This document shows, one piece after another, positions 12,181 to 23,469 of a DNA stretch of 64,000 nt. Position 1 is the stretch's first letter, and the number at the start of each line of letters is the position of its first letter. The notes under the pieces are model-generated. The model was not told where the DNA came from and made no database searches. It worked only from the letters and a program-made list of their open reading frames with translations. A program made the position numbers and the translations under genes. Source of the DNA: Cymbidium sinense (Eukaryota > Streptophyta > Magnoliopsida > Asparagales > Orchidaceae); assembly GCA_021442155.1 (NCBI GenBank), contig CM038225.1, positions 88,362,925 through 88,426,924 on the forward strand. Reading direction: 5' to 3'.

Positions 12181-14929
12181 CTACCTAAGTGGACCCAACC
12201 CATGGTGAACCTTATTTAGTTCAATATAATTGAACCAAGGGCTCAAAATAGGATAAAATTCCCATTTAGAACTACCCACCTCCCTACCCCTTAGTAACCA
12301 CCATTGGCCCTCTTTGGACATAGGCCCATTGACCCAACCTAACCCACGGCTGTTGTGTTTAGTCCTTGACCAAGTGGAATACCTCCTCCCCTTGGTCAGC
12401 CATTGGTCCACCTAAAAAGAGGTGTACACCATATGACAGGCCAACATGCTCCTCAAGCCACTCAAGACCATCCACCTCAGCAATCTCCTACCATCTTCGA
12501 CCACTTACAAGAGCTAGACGGCAAAGGCTGAACAAATTGCATGGCTTGGTTTACTTAGAGAGGAAATTATATACCTCCTCTCCTATTCAAACTCAAAGGG
12601 TTCCTTTACCATAGCATTTTGAGCAGTCTCAACCTTTCCTGAAGCTCCCCATGCACCCCATTTCTAGTGAGAACAACTCCACGGCCAAACCACCATTCCA
12701 TCCAACCTCACCCAAACTCAATCGAATATTAATTAACTCTTCCCACACCTTTCTCTCACTTCGATGAATCAAAATGAATCAATTTCTGACCAATTTGAAC
12801 ACTAGAAGGCATCCCAAGACCAACTCTAGTGAGCTTTACGCTGGTGTTTAGTCCATAAAACAATCGACAGGGAGGCAACTCACGTTCTTCTCGATGAGGC
12901 TTCATTTCTTCAAGATGAAGCTACCTCAATCAGTAGACCATTGATCTTTATCTCTAGTGAGGTAATATTTTGGTAAACCATAGTTTGGTCATTAGGTGTT
13001 GGTCTTTTTTGAAAACATTTTGCATTTCACATAAATTCCATCGTAGGATCCTCTTAGAATCATCCCCTGATCATTTTAGAGTTAAATCCACAATTGAATG
13101 AGTTCTGATGAGCTCAGATCAAGTGGTGAAAGGTGAATGGTGTCCGTATTCTGTTGTGGAAAGATAGTGGATCATCGGCTGTCTGTTCTATGTGATTAGG
13201 ACAGACGATCATGATTAATTGTGCTAGAATTTCTCAAAATTTTCCCATTAAAATCACAGGATTAGAAAGTGTGTCGATCTTTATTGAGTCAGCAACCATG
13301 TTGAATGGTTTACATAACCAATTACATGGTGCCATATGGAAAGTGTCACCACACAACGCCGACTGTGTAATTGGATTAATTAGGGTTTATATATATACAT
13401 ATATTAATAAGCCAAAACTTCAAAAAATCATAACTAATTGTAGAAAAATCAGAAAATACAAATAAACCATTTTGGAAAGCTTAGATAGAAGAGAATCAAA
13501 GAAAAATAAAATCCCCAAAGTTTAATCATTGAATAGTAAATGATTACAGTTTCAAGTTTTATGTAATTATCTTAATTAAGCTTTAATTACTTGGGTAAAT
13601 AGTTTGAAATTTGGACTAGTTGATCCGTGTGATCACTTCTACCTCCTATCATTTTTTCAAGCCCATTAGCTTAGTAGTTTGGGAAATTCAAAATTTTAAA
13701 GCCTAGTTACACCTTTTGTGCAATTAATAATTTTTAAAAATTAGAAAAATTATGAAATTAATTGAGGAAGATTAATTAATCATATGAACAATAGAGGTGA
13801 TTACAAAAATAATTGGGACCTCTCGTTTTAGTTATTTTTTTAATCCACTTTAATGAATTCTTAAGTAATTAATTAAATCCATAATCAATTGAAAAATTAG
13901 AAATCTTTCATAATAACTAATCAAAATTGATCATAATCTTAATTAAATCCCCTTTGGGCTCAATAAAAAATGGCAACTTAATGAAAGCACAAATCCCTAA
14001 GTGGTTGAGGGAATTTTGAAAGTAATTATTTAATTTATTCTTTCTTGGGTTTTCTTCCTATGTATTTAATAAAGTTTTAATTATTAGAGTAATTGCATTA
14101 GAAATTTTAGGACATGTTTATTTTATGCTCATGCATGTTTGTTTATTTTATCATGATTTCTTTTAGGTGCATGTGTAAAGGATAATTAAATTCATAACCC
14201 TCTTTTGGGCTTAATTGGACTAAAAGCTTAATTAATATTAATTAAATCATAAAAATCACACAAAATAATATTAAATCGATTAATGAGCACAAATGCGTGT
14301 GGGTTAATTATTATTTTCTTATTCTCCTCTTTAGAATTAAGTTGCCTAAACCTTGAAGTTGACCCTTAAGGAATTTGATTAGGCTTAAGAAGAATCACTT
14401 AACATGATTTTCCTTAGGTTTTAATGGAGCCAAATAAATCATTTTATGATGTTTAATTGGTTTGCTTCAATTGTTTTAAATTTGCATTTCTTTTGTTCCA
14501 TACATCAATGTTTTCAATTTAAAAATTAAATGTTGTATTTAGTTGCATGATGAGGCATTAAAGAAATAAATGTGACTATTATCACTAATAAATCCTAAAT
14601 TATTTTTTCAAAGGGTTAATACATAATTGTAATCTATTGCTTAAATCTAAGCCTTAAGTTTATATGGTTTATTGTAAGTAGTATATATATCCAAATGAAG
14701 TTACTATTTTACATACTAAAAAAAACAAAATATAATCCAAAACTTCCTTTCAAATTTCATCTTTATGTTTGTATATACACATGTATATATGGATCAACAA
14801 GTATATAGTCTGGACACCCCAAGGATGCTAGACTTTAAGTAGTCCTAAGAGGGCCATTTGATTTCCTTATTCTCCTAGTTCAATAATGGCACATACTTAT
14901 ATAATTTTTCATATATACATATGCATGTA

Positions 14930-14933
<4 letters not shown>

Positions 14934-15007
<74 letters not shown>
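14934..15007. repeat. (AT)n microsatellite
   Basis: A nearly pure AT tract of about 37 units lies inside the long LTR copy. The inverted copy has 250-bp tandem units at the comparable position instead. Confidence 0.95.
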
Positions 15008-15010
<3 letters not shown>

Positions 15011-15110
15011 AAATCCTTTCTACAAATTTCATGCATCATATTAATACACATATATTAACATAATACATAAACTCATTCATCCATTAAGTGTGTATTAGTA
15101 AATTGCGACA

Positions 15111-15112
<2 letters not shown>

Positions 15113-15150
<38 letters not shown>
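15113..15150. repeat. (AT)n(AC)n microsatellite
   Basis: About 11 AT units run into about 8 AC units inside the long LTR copy. Confidence 0.95.
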
Positions 15151-15151
<1 letters not shown>

Positions 15152-17636
15152 TGCATACTAAACCAAGTTAAGCAAGAGCAACAATAAATGTTAATATTGA
15201 AGCTAAGTTAAGAGAATATTAGTAAGAGTGATTAAATTTGGCTTCATTCAAGTTAAGATGCCTTTTATGTTTAAGTAAATTTTCTTATGATGAATCCAAA
15301 TATGGGCTTAAATAAAATTCAAACACCCATCATTTAAGAGATTAATAGATAAAAAATTCACTTCTTAGAATCAACCTAAGGTAGGGATTAAAGAGGATCA
15401 TCCTTTCTTCTTTATAATTCTAAATGATCATCAGAAAATAAAGATACATTCATATAATTTAATAATTTTATTAAAATCCTAACAACTTAATGTTTAATCA
15501 CCCTTAATAAAGGATTAGAACGTTCAACATTAGAAAATTCTAACTCTAAAAGCCAAGTTAAGACATACCACACTAAGCCTAACACACACATTGAATGCTG
15601 ACCATGCATTTAGTTAAGCCAAATGAGTGTTTTGATGTGGTGTTTTGTTTTGTGATCTAATATTTTAGACTGGATGTTAAGATTATTTGTGCATAGTCTA
15701 GATGTTAGGATGATATTAAATTAGTGATATTTCTGTAGGTGATTAAGCCTAAGAGATAACTATAATAATAAAAATATAAATGCTTCTTGCTTCCAGGTGC
15801 TGTTAAGTACCAAAGTGTGATTTATTAGGACAAGTGGGTTTGGTTACCCAAGGGCATGGAGTTAAGTCCAAATGTGTGAAATATAACTACTTGGTTTGTA
15901 TGTTTGTTAAGCTGACTATTGTTTTACAGGTGCAGTTAGATTTTCATTTATATAAAATGTAATTTTTGCAATAAGATTAGGATTAGAGCTATGAGGCTTA
16001 GGATAAATAGTGGCTAGAAGGCATAGACTCGGAGGCTCTATGTAGCCTAGAGTATTCAAATCAAAGAGGTGAGGATGGAAAAGAATTGAAGACCCACATA
16101 GCTTTAACTTTCATTATAAATTTACTTGTAATTTGGGTTATATAAGGGTAGAGCTCGACTACCCAATTATTTTTCTTTTCTGGGGTGTGTGGTGATACTT
16201 GGCCGCACCGACCTCTTACTCTTTTACAAATTGATTGTTTAATTATTGTTCTTCTTCAGTTGTATAATAGAAATGACATGCTTTTCATAGGTTTCTTTAA
16301 GTTAGATTGTTTGATGTATGGCATGGATGCGGTAGGCTCTTTAGGAAAATTTTATTTTTCTACCCCGATTTAATAACTTTAATTAAAAGTTAAACAACTC
16401 ATAACCTAACTATAAAACCAAAATGTTAATCAAGAAAATAAAAGATTTAACAACCCCTTACTATATGGTTGTATGTTATAATATCATGCATGCATATTAT
16501 TTTGCTCTTGAAAGTAAGCGATCTCCATTCTTGCATGATAGAGGACATGCTTAACTTGTGAGTGTAGTCTCTTGTACTGGAGAACACTCTTTCTTTTTGA
16601 TTAAGGCCATCCAAATTTCATCATGCATTTAGTCATAAACTCTCATAAGCCTGAGTCTAAAATGATGAGTCAAAAATGAAATAAAAATATATAAATTATA
16701 TTCCATTAGTTTAGGTCATACTTTGCACACCAATCATGATCAAGTCTCATAGCGAGTGAGTTTAGGACATTAGATTCTTTCATAATTAATAATAGCCTAC
16801 ATATCTTGCATTTACATATGACTAACCCACATGATTTTAAAATTGTAAGAGGTGTTAGCTCGTAGCCAATAAGTCCAAAATAGTCAAGGTTTGTCTAATC
16901 TCTCTAGTGGAAGTGAAGAAATATATCTTATTCCCTAAGTAGAATTAGGTCTAGCTCGTGGCTAGTGCTAGAGCACTTTTGATATAGGTTATGAGGCTTC
17001 TTGTTTTTATTTTGCTATGAGTATAAGTCCTCACCATTAGACATTTTCATAATCTTGTGTTGTTGAAATCTAAGCCTTAGCATTCTAATAAAATTTCAAC
17101 TTAAATAAATAATTTTCTCTCATTTCAAAAATGTAAGGCCTTAATATAGGGTGGATTGAAGAACTTTCTACGCTTCCTAATATCATGTGTGCTTCTTACT
17201 TATTTTCCTTAGAATCTGCTAAGAACTCTCCCTATTTGAGCTTTTTCTGATTGCTTTCTAAAATGACCAATTCTTTGATTATCTATCTTTGAAATCTTTA
17301 GAGACATTAGTTGACAACTTTAATCGAGAGTGTTTCTAAAAAATTCTTATTTCGTATGATGTAATTAACTATGGAAGCTTGCTTCCATAAGGAACTAAAG
17401 AACCTGACATAAAATAAACCCTACTTTACCTATTCATGTAACGTAAGGGAGTGATCTCTAGTATATATGTAGACCCATTTGCCTTAGGAGTTCTTATTAG
17501 TGATTGAGTCCATTGTAGGATGATATTTCTATCTTTTGAGATAGTACATCATTTCTTAATGTCGTACTCGATCATTTCAATAAGTATCCCCTAAGATTTA
17601 TATGATGTCCCTTCAACTCCAAATTAAAACATCACA

Positions 17637-17896
17637 AATTCCAACTACAATGGCTTTTTTATATTAATTTGATTATTTGATTTTCCTTTGTTTATATTGT
17701 ACTATACACTAAAATTTGTATGCTTTTTTAGGTTTTTTTGTGTGAAGATATTTAATTTTTTGTGTGCTTCGACTTTCTGCTAAATTCTTTTGGAAAAATT
17801 ACTAACAAATTAAAATTAATCAACTCAAATTAATAATAATATAACTCATAACTTCATCTAATTAAAAATTTAGGCATAAATACTAAAAGTAACTAG
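17637..17896 (+). mobile_element. Outer long LTR-like repeat, segment 3
   Basis: The text aligns in order with about 16200-16400 of the internal copy: the ATTGATTGTTTAATTATTG-like block, then TGCTTTTCATAGG-like, then AACTCATAACTTC. It therefore picks up exactly where segment 2 stopped at 10651. It is cut at 17896 by the second CACTA element. Confidence 0.55.
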
Positions 17897-18589
17897 CACT
17901 ACAAAAATACTCTTATATTCCAGCATCATTTTCATTTTTTTATCAAAAATTACCAACTGAATAACCATCAAGATAGTCTGTCGAACAATTTTTAGATGAA
18001 GTTTTTGATTGTAAAGGAAGTCGGGATTGATTCACTTAAACTCATAATAGTGATACTTAAGCCATCATATCTTTCAAAATCCTTGGAATTGCCACCAATC
18101 ATTAATATCAATGAAGCATTCAATCCATTTTATGATTTTCTTCCCTCTCTTTCTCTCGGCCAATGACAAAACGAAGTCTAAGGCACACCATTTTCTTCTG
18201 AAACTCATATATTTCCTCCATTTTCTTATGGAATCAAAGGTATATCTTGATCTCTTCCTTTTATTGCATTTTTTATAATTCCATTTGTTGGTTAGTGAGG
18301 AATATGGATATAAAGTTTTTAGGTATTTTAATAGATTTTAAGTTAACTTTTTTCCAAATTAATTTAAATTTGTTAAATATTATATTTAAAATGTATATTT
18401 GTTTGTAGATCTTTAGTTGCACATGTTAGTTTTTATATTTTTGATAACTTTAGGATTCTAGAATTTAGGCCTAATTATTTCTCTAAGTCATTCATTTAAT
18501 GAGTAAAATTAGTAATTATATGATTTTAAAATTTTTGCTGCATTTATTTAAATTTTATAATACATACCTCAATTTTATTTTTTTTTATT

Positions 18590-18793
18590 TTTTTTAATTA
18601 TGAACAGCATTAAACTGCATACATGGACAAGCACGCAATACATCATACTTCTATTTTTAAAAATATGGGATACAGATATGTATTGGATACGTCATTATAA
18701 TAATTATTAAAACTAATGTATATAAATTAAATATATAAAATATTAAAAATATTAAAAAATAAGTCATTTAATTCAAAAAATTAAATTAATTAC

Positions 18794-18838
<45 letters not shown>

Positions 18839-19190
18839 AAGTAATTTATTTTATTGTACTTTAATAATTTTAATGACTAAAATTTTTTATCAATTTTAAA
18901 TTTATAAATTTAATTATAATTTTTAATAATTTTAATTATTTGTAATAAATATATCTTATTATTCTCTCTTTTTAGCTCAAATATCATTCTATAAATTTTT
19001 AGAACTCTCTAAAATAATTTAAAATATAATAAATTATATTTAAAATATTTTTATATAATTTGAATTCAATTATTTAGGTCACGTGTGTCCCTTTAATTTT
19101 TTAATATTATTTTAATGATTAATTTTTTGATGGTCCACATGTCTTGGTATGTTAAATCCAATACATGAATTTTTATTTTTAAAAATAGTG
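18590..19190. mobile_element. MITE-like A+T-rich insertion with inverted ends, inside CACTA 2
   Basis: This stretch is absent from the sister CACTA at the matching place (about 44165-44200). Its ends are inverted: CTATTTTTAAAAATA at 18651-18665 is followed by ATGTATTGGAT, and the complement of the same order lies at about 19160-19187. It contains no open frame, and a (TA)n tract sits at 18798-18834. A small non-autonomous DNA element fits. The superfamily and exact duplication are not resolved. Confidence 0.45.
18798..18834. repeat. (TA)n microsatellite
   Basis: About 18 TA units lie inside the MITE-like insertion. Confidence 0.95.
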
Positions 19191-19339
19191 TTTAGTGATT
19201 ATGTGCTACTATGGTTTTAGTTGTAAAAAAAATTCATTCATTGAGAATAACTCAGACACTTGGGTGTCACATGAAATTACTCATTTATTATGCAATCAAT
19301 ATTATTTACGTAATGTGATAGAACATTAATTGAATTCCC

Positions 19340-19357
19340 ACATTTTCTAATTTAGGG
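19340..19357. repeat. Left target-site duplication of the LINE
   Basis: The 18-bp word ACATTTTCTAATTTAGGG is identical to 23185-23202 and borders the LINE. The sister CACTA has only one related, diverged copy here (about 44335-44352). Confidence 0.9.
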
Positions 19358-22300
19358 GTTTTTCATAAAGGTGAAGCTGTTATTAATTACAAAAAGATAC
19401 AGTAATCCAAAAGATATAAAAGAAGGAAAATTACAAAAATTTTGATCTAATGCAAGGTAGTCCCAATATGTCACTATGCATGAGTGAGCCTAGTTCTTTG
19501 TTAGGAGACTTGAAGTAGGAAAAAAGTTGGAGATGGGAACCACAATTAGCTAGAAGATCTGTAGGACGGTTTCCTTCCCTCCATATGTGACTGCAAGATA
19601 TATTAAGGCTCTTCAACAACCTTCTGATAGATTTGAGAGAGCTGAAGATATACCATAGTGGGAGTTGAGAGTGCTTTTCCTTAAGAAGTCAGATAAGTGT
19701 CATTCAATCAGATTCAATCCAATAGTTTAAGTGTGGATATCTAGTAGTAAATAGGAGAGCATAATGTAAGGCAGTCACCTCAGCATGGAGTGCTGAATGA
19801 GCACCAAGAGGCATTGAGAAGAATACAGTGAAGTTCCCCAACTAGTTTTGAAAGATGCCACCAATACCAACCTTATTAGACTTAGAAGTATAGCTACCAT
19901 CAATGTTGACTTTGATGGTATCATGGAGAGATTTTTTCTAGTAAATAAGGTTCTAAATTGAAGGAGTGTTGTTCTCAATGTTCCCCTTGCTGCAGTTAGC
20001 TCTATGATATTCACTTCAATCCATTATCTACAAATGAGATCTGATTTTGAGTGCAGTGGATTCAGAAGTAATATTAGATTCATTGTGTTTGAGATCATTC
20101 CTTGTTGTCGACATAAACCATAAGATGATAAATATGGTGTTTAAGTCCTTAGTAGTCAGGTTGCTATCCTCTAGCTAGAGGTTATCAAAGAGTTGGAGAA
20201 GTGGAGTGGTCATTGTATTGTCCTTCCAATGAATGTGATTAGCAAAGGCATTCCAAATTTTTCTAAAAATTGCATTGAATGAAGGTATGTATAATCCCTT
20301 CCTCTTTTTCTTTGCATAATGGGCACTTGAGGGTAATCTCAATCCCTTGAGCTTGAGTATATCATCCAAAGGGAGGTAATGGTGGAAGAGTCTCCAATAG
20401 AAAAAAGATATTTAGGGTTTGATTTTAGGATTCAAGATTGCTTTGCTCCAATGGGTCGAGTTGGAATTTTTCACCGAGTAAGGTAGATTTTCTTGTGGAT
20501 GCAATAGTTGGTGGTTCTCCCTTTGATCACAAGCTTATCCTTTCTACCAATCTCAATTGGTAAACTGCCAATTTTCTTGCAAATGTATGGAGGGAGGATA
20601 GTTTTTAACTTATCATTGTCCCATTTAGCATCAAATCAAAATTCTTTGATAAAGTTGGAACATAAGGGTCTATTACCAGCAAACTCCACATAAAGGGGTT
20701 CATCCCCCATCTAATTATCATTCCAAATATCAATCACCCCATTGCGAAGGTCTCAGAAAATCTAAATTTTAGCTTCCTCCCTATGCAGTAGTAATTATTT
20801 CCATAATGAATCAGTAGGCCTCTTTCCCACAACCATTGGATGTGCATTAGTGCAATATTTAGTTACCATAAAATTAGACCAAAGTGAATATTCTCTCTAA
20901 GTTTAATCCATAGTCTGATGGTGTTACATTTGATATTCTCTTCAATTGTCTTGAAGCTCAGGCCACCCCTGCTGGTCGGTTTGTACATTTTCTTCCAACT
21001 AGCCCAATGGATGGATTTATGTTTGTGACTCCAAATAAATTGGTTTAACTTTCTTTCAATTTTCTATTGAATAGTTTTGGGAATTTGTTGGAATTCAGAG
21101 TGTATAGAGGAATTGAGTTGAGAATATTTTTTTTACTAAGGTGATTCTCTCTACAAATGAGAGGAAAGAGTATTCTTAGGTGCTGATTTTACTTTATATT
21201 TTGTCAATCATATCAAAGAATAGAGAAGATGTAAGTTTGCTTTTAAAGATTTTGATTCCAAGGTAAGTGAAACAGAGTTTACAATGAGTGATCTAGTCTT
21301 CTAAGTGATCCATTTGATTTTGATTTATCTATTTTCCTGTGACAAAAAGATATATATTAGTATTTAAAGACATACCAGAGATATTCATAAAGTCCTTAAT
21401 AATTGTTAAATAGATGTTGATAGCTTTCTTGTTTCTATTACTAAATAATATGAGATCATCAACAAAGCCAAGTGTGTGTTGTTAATTCTCCTAGTGGTGT
21501 GGAAGTTGATGTTATCCTTTGAATTAGAGACACTATTCAGCCATCTAGAGAGGATATACAAAGCCAATATGAAGAGGGTGTGGGGGAGAGGGGGTCAGCT
21601 TGCTTAACACCTCTATTAGCTTGAAAAGAGACCACTTGATTGCCTATTGAGTAAAATCTTGTAATGGCTGCTAGAGAGAAGTTTCTCCACCAATTTATAG
21701 AATCTTGTAGAGAAACCTCTCTCTTTAAGGGAGTTAAGTAAGAAATCTCAGCTAATAGTATCAAATGCTTTCTTTATATCAATCTTCATCATCACATTAC
21801 CTCCTCTCCCTTTTTTTATCAATGTCCTTAATCAATTCTTGTGCTAGCAAAATGTTGTGAATTATGTTCCTTTCATTTATAAAAGCTATCTGATTTGGTG
21901 AGATAAGTGAAGGGAGAAGCTTTTGGAGCCTATTTGCAATGATTTTTCTAATGATCTTATTAATAACAGGTGTTAAGCAAATAGTTCTAAACTTGTCCCA
22001 ATGTGTGGTAGCTTTTCTTTTAGAATCAGTATAATAATTGATGTAGTAAAATATTTCTGGTAGTTCATGTCCCTGAAATAGGATTGTATGGCTTTGATAA
22101 CTTCCACCTTGATGACATTTTAAGCTTTCTGATAGAACAGGGCAGTAAAGCCATCTAGGCTAATAGTCTTGTAACCATCCATTCAATTAAGAGCTATCTA
22201 AATTTCCTTCTCCCTAGGAACTGAAGTGAGGTCATCATAATTGATAGGAACCTTGTCAAAGTTAAAAAAAATGTATGGTTTGATGATAGTTTAAGTTGTG

Positions 22301-23184
22301 GTTGTAGGACTGTCTTAGAGAGTTGGTAAAGTAGTTAGTGCAATCCTCCATGATGTTGTCTTGGTTTATAATCTAGTTACCATTAAAGTGTTTAATCTTG
22401 ATGACCCACTTCTCTTTCCTCTTCTTTCCAATGCAAGCATGAAAGAATTTAGTGTTTCTATCTCCATGTAGGAAGTTCTGAACAACTGCTTTTTGTCTAA
22501 GGAAGTCATCCTCTCTATCAATATATTATTGAAGTTCCAACTGAAGGCCTTCAAGAAGGGTTTCAAGTTCATAAATAGTACTGCCATCCATTTGGGACAT
22601 TTCTTCTATTTTGTCAATATTTTTCTTCAATGGCTTTGATTTGGTGATGGCTATTGCCAAAAGCCTCCACATTCCATTTTTTTAGCCCTTGAGTAATTCT
22701 CTTGTGAAGAATCCATAGAAGTATCCATGGGTAGAGATGTTCATCACAATGCCAAAGCTTTGATATTTAATTAATGAAATCTGAGTGGGATGTCCACATG
22801 TTAAGGAACCTGAAAGGATGGTACTTTGGTTTAGTGATATGATTAAAACTAACTAGCAATATGGGAGTGGTCTAAAGCAATTCTAGCCAAGTGTTGAACT
22901 TCTAATGTGAAGAAATAAATGTGCCAATCCGAGTTGGTAAGGATCCTACCTAGTCTTTCCCATGTTCTCCCTCTCTTCCATGTAAATGGCTTGCCTCCAA
23001 ATCCAGCATCAAACAGGTTTGCTTCATCAATGCTTTCAACAAGTTCTAAAATGAAGGATATATTTGGTTTTTTACCTCCCTTCTTTTCAGTATGACTAGT
23101 AATCATGTTGAGGTCTCCTCCTACTAACCAAGGGCCAGAGGTATGTAAACTAACTTGCTTCAAGTCATTCAATCACTCTAAATT
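19358..23184 (-). mobile_element. 5'-truncated L1-type LINE, about 3.8 kb
   Basis: This minus-strand non-LTR retrotransposon copied itself into CACTA 2 by target-primed reverse transcription. Perfect 18-bp target duplications flank it. The 3' end, on the left, finishes with ATGAAAAA, a short A tail. Domains in minus-strand order are the endonuclease C-terminal half, reverse transcriptase, zf-RVT and RNase H. ORF1 and the endonuclease start are missing, as expected for a 5'-truncated insertion. Confidence 0.92.
19431..23172 (-). pseudogene. LINE ORF2 polyprotein (endonuclease-RT-zf-RVT-RNase H), broken
   Basis: Read from high to low coordinates, 23172-22849 holds the endonuclease tail (WLVGGDLNMI, KPFTWKRG, then ALDHSHI in place of SDHSPI). 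Reverse transcriptase runs from about 22590 to 21000, with GVKQADPLSP near 21600 and the catalytic FVDD, where plant L1 RTs often have YADD or FADD, at 21455-21466. The zf-RVT region lies at about 20500-20175 (DDILKLKGLRLPS, then FRKIWNAF). RNase H at about 19920-19431 shows VNIDGS, HAEVTALHYAL, ESD and REGNRPTDLLA, so the four acidic positions are still visible. Many stops and frameshifts break the frame. The order and the RNase H domain fit plant L1 elements. Confidence 0.9.
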
Positions 23185-23202
23185 ACATTTTCTAATTTAG
23201 GG
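23185..23202. repeat. Right target-site duplication of the LINE
   Basis: An exact copy of the 18-bp word at 19340-19357. CACTA text resumes immediately after it. Confidence 0.9.
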
Positions 23203-23469
23203 TGATTATGGATATCTGTAGTGAGTGGTCATAGATGTATAATAGATTGCATTCGGGTAGAAAAGGACTAACTAATAAATTCTTGAGTGGTGTTGAGCAC
23301 TACATACATGTGGCAACTTAACTTCCTTCTTACATTTATGAAGGAAAGTTTCGATGTCCATGCGAGGCATAATAATCATATTTTCTAATGCCAGATGAAG
23401 TCAAAGTAAACTTGCATCACAGGAGTTTTCAACCAAATTATTAGTTTTAGACTTCACATGGTAGTTCAA

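Larger units (their letters stand above)
10652..17636 (+). mobile_element. Near-complete long LTR copy (possible solo LTR), about 7.0 kb
   Basis: The left end reads TATTGACCTCACTTTT. Other copies start TATTGGCCTCAC (45952) and TGTTGGCCTCAT (61947). The right end reads ACATCACA and the copy ending at 30510 reads ATCACCACA, giving TG...CA-type termini. No pol or gag is visible inside, and the outer repeat resumes right after it, so a solo LTR inserted into an older copy is the simplest reading. It contains the CAAATTGACC-rich segment (10860-12180), two long dinucleotide tracts and a block at 12860-17636 that recurs inverted at 51607-56900. Clear 5-bp duplications are not visible (AAACC against AATTC). 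Element type is inferred from the ends and from the same repeat bordering a Tat-like pol on the right. Confidence 0.6.

Noticed and set aside
12181..12614. Overlapping open frames on both strands near 12.2-12.6 kb
   Set aside because: They lie in the G+C-richer part of a long LTR copy, have no domain, and are disrupted in the other copies.
14760..15150. Centromeric or telomeric satellite
   Set aside because: The long AT and AC tracts are ordinary microsatellites inside an LTR. No TTTAGGG array or long monomer satellite is present.
16185..16373. 62-codon frame in the long LTR copy
   Set aside because: The matching text in the outer copy (17637 onward) and the inverted copy (about 52860-53030) does not keep the frame.
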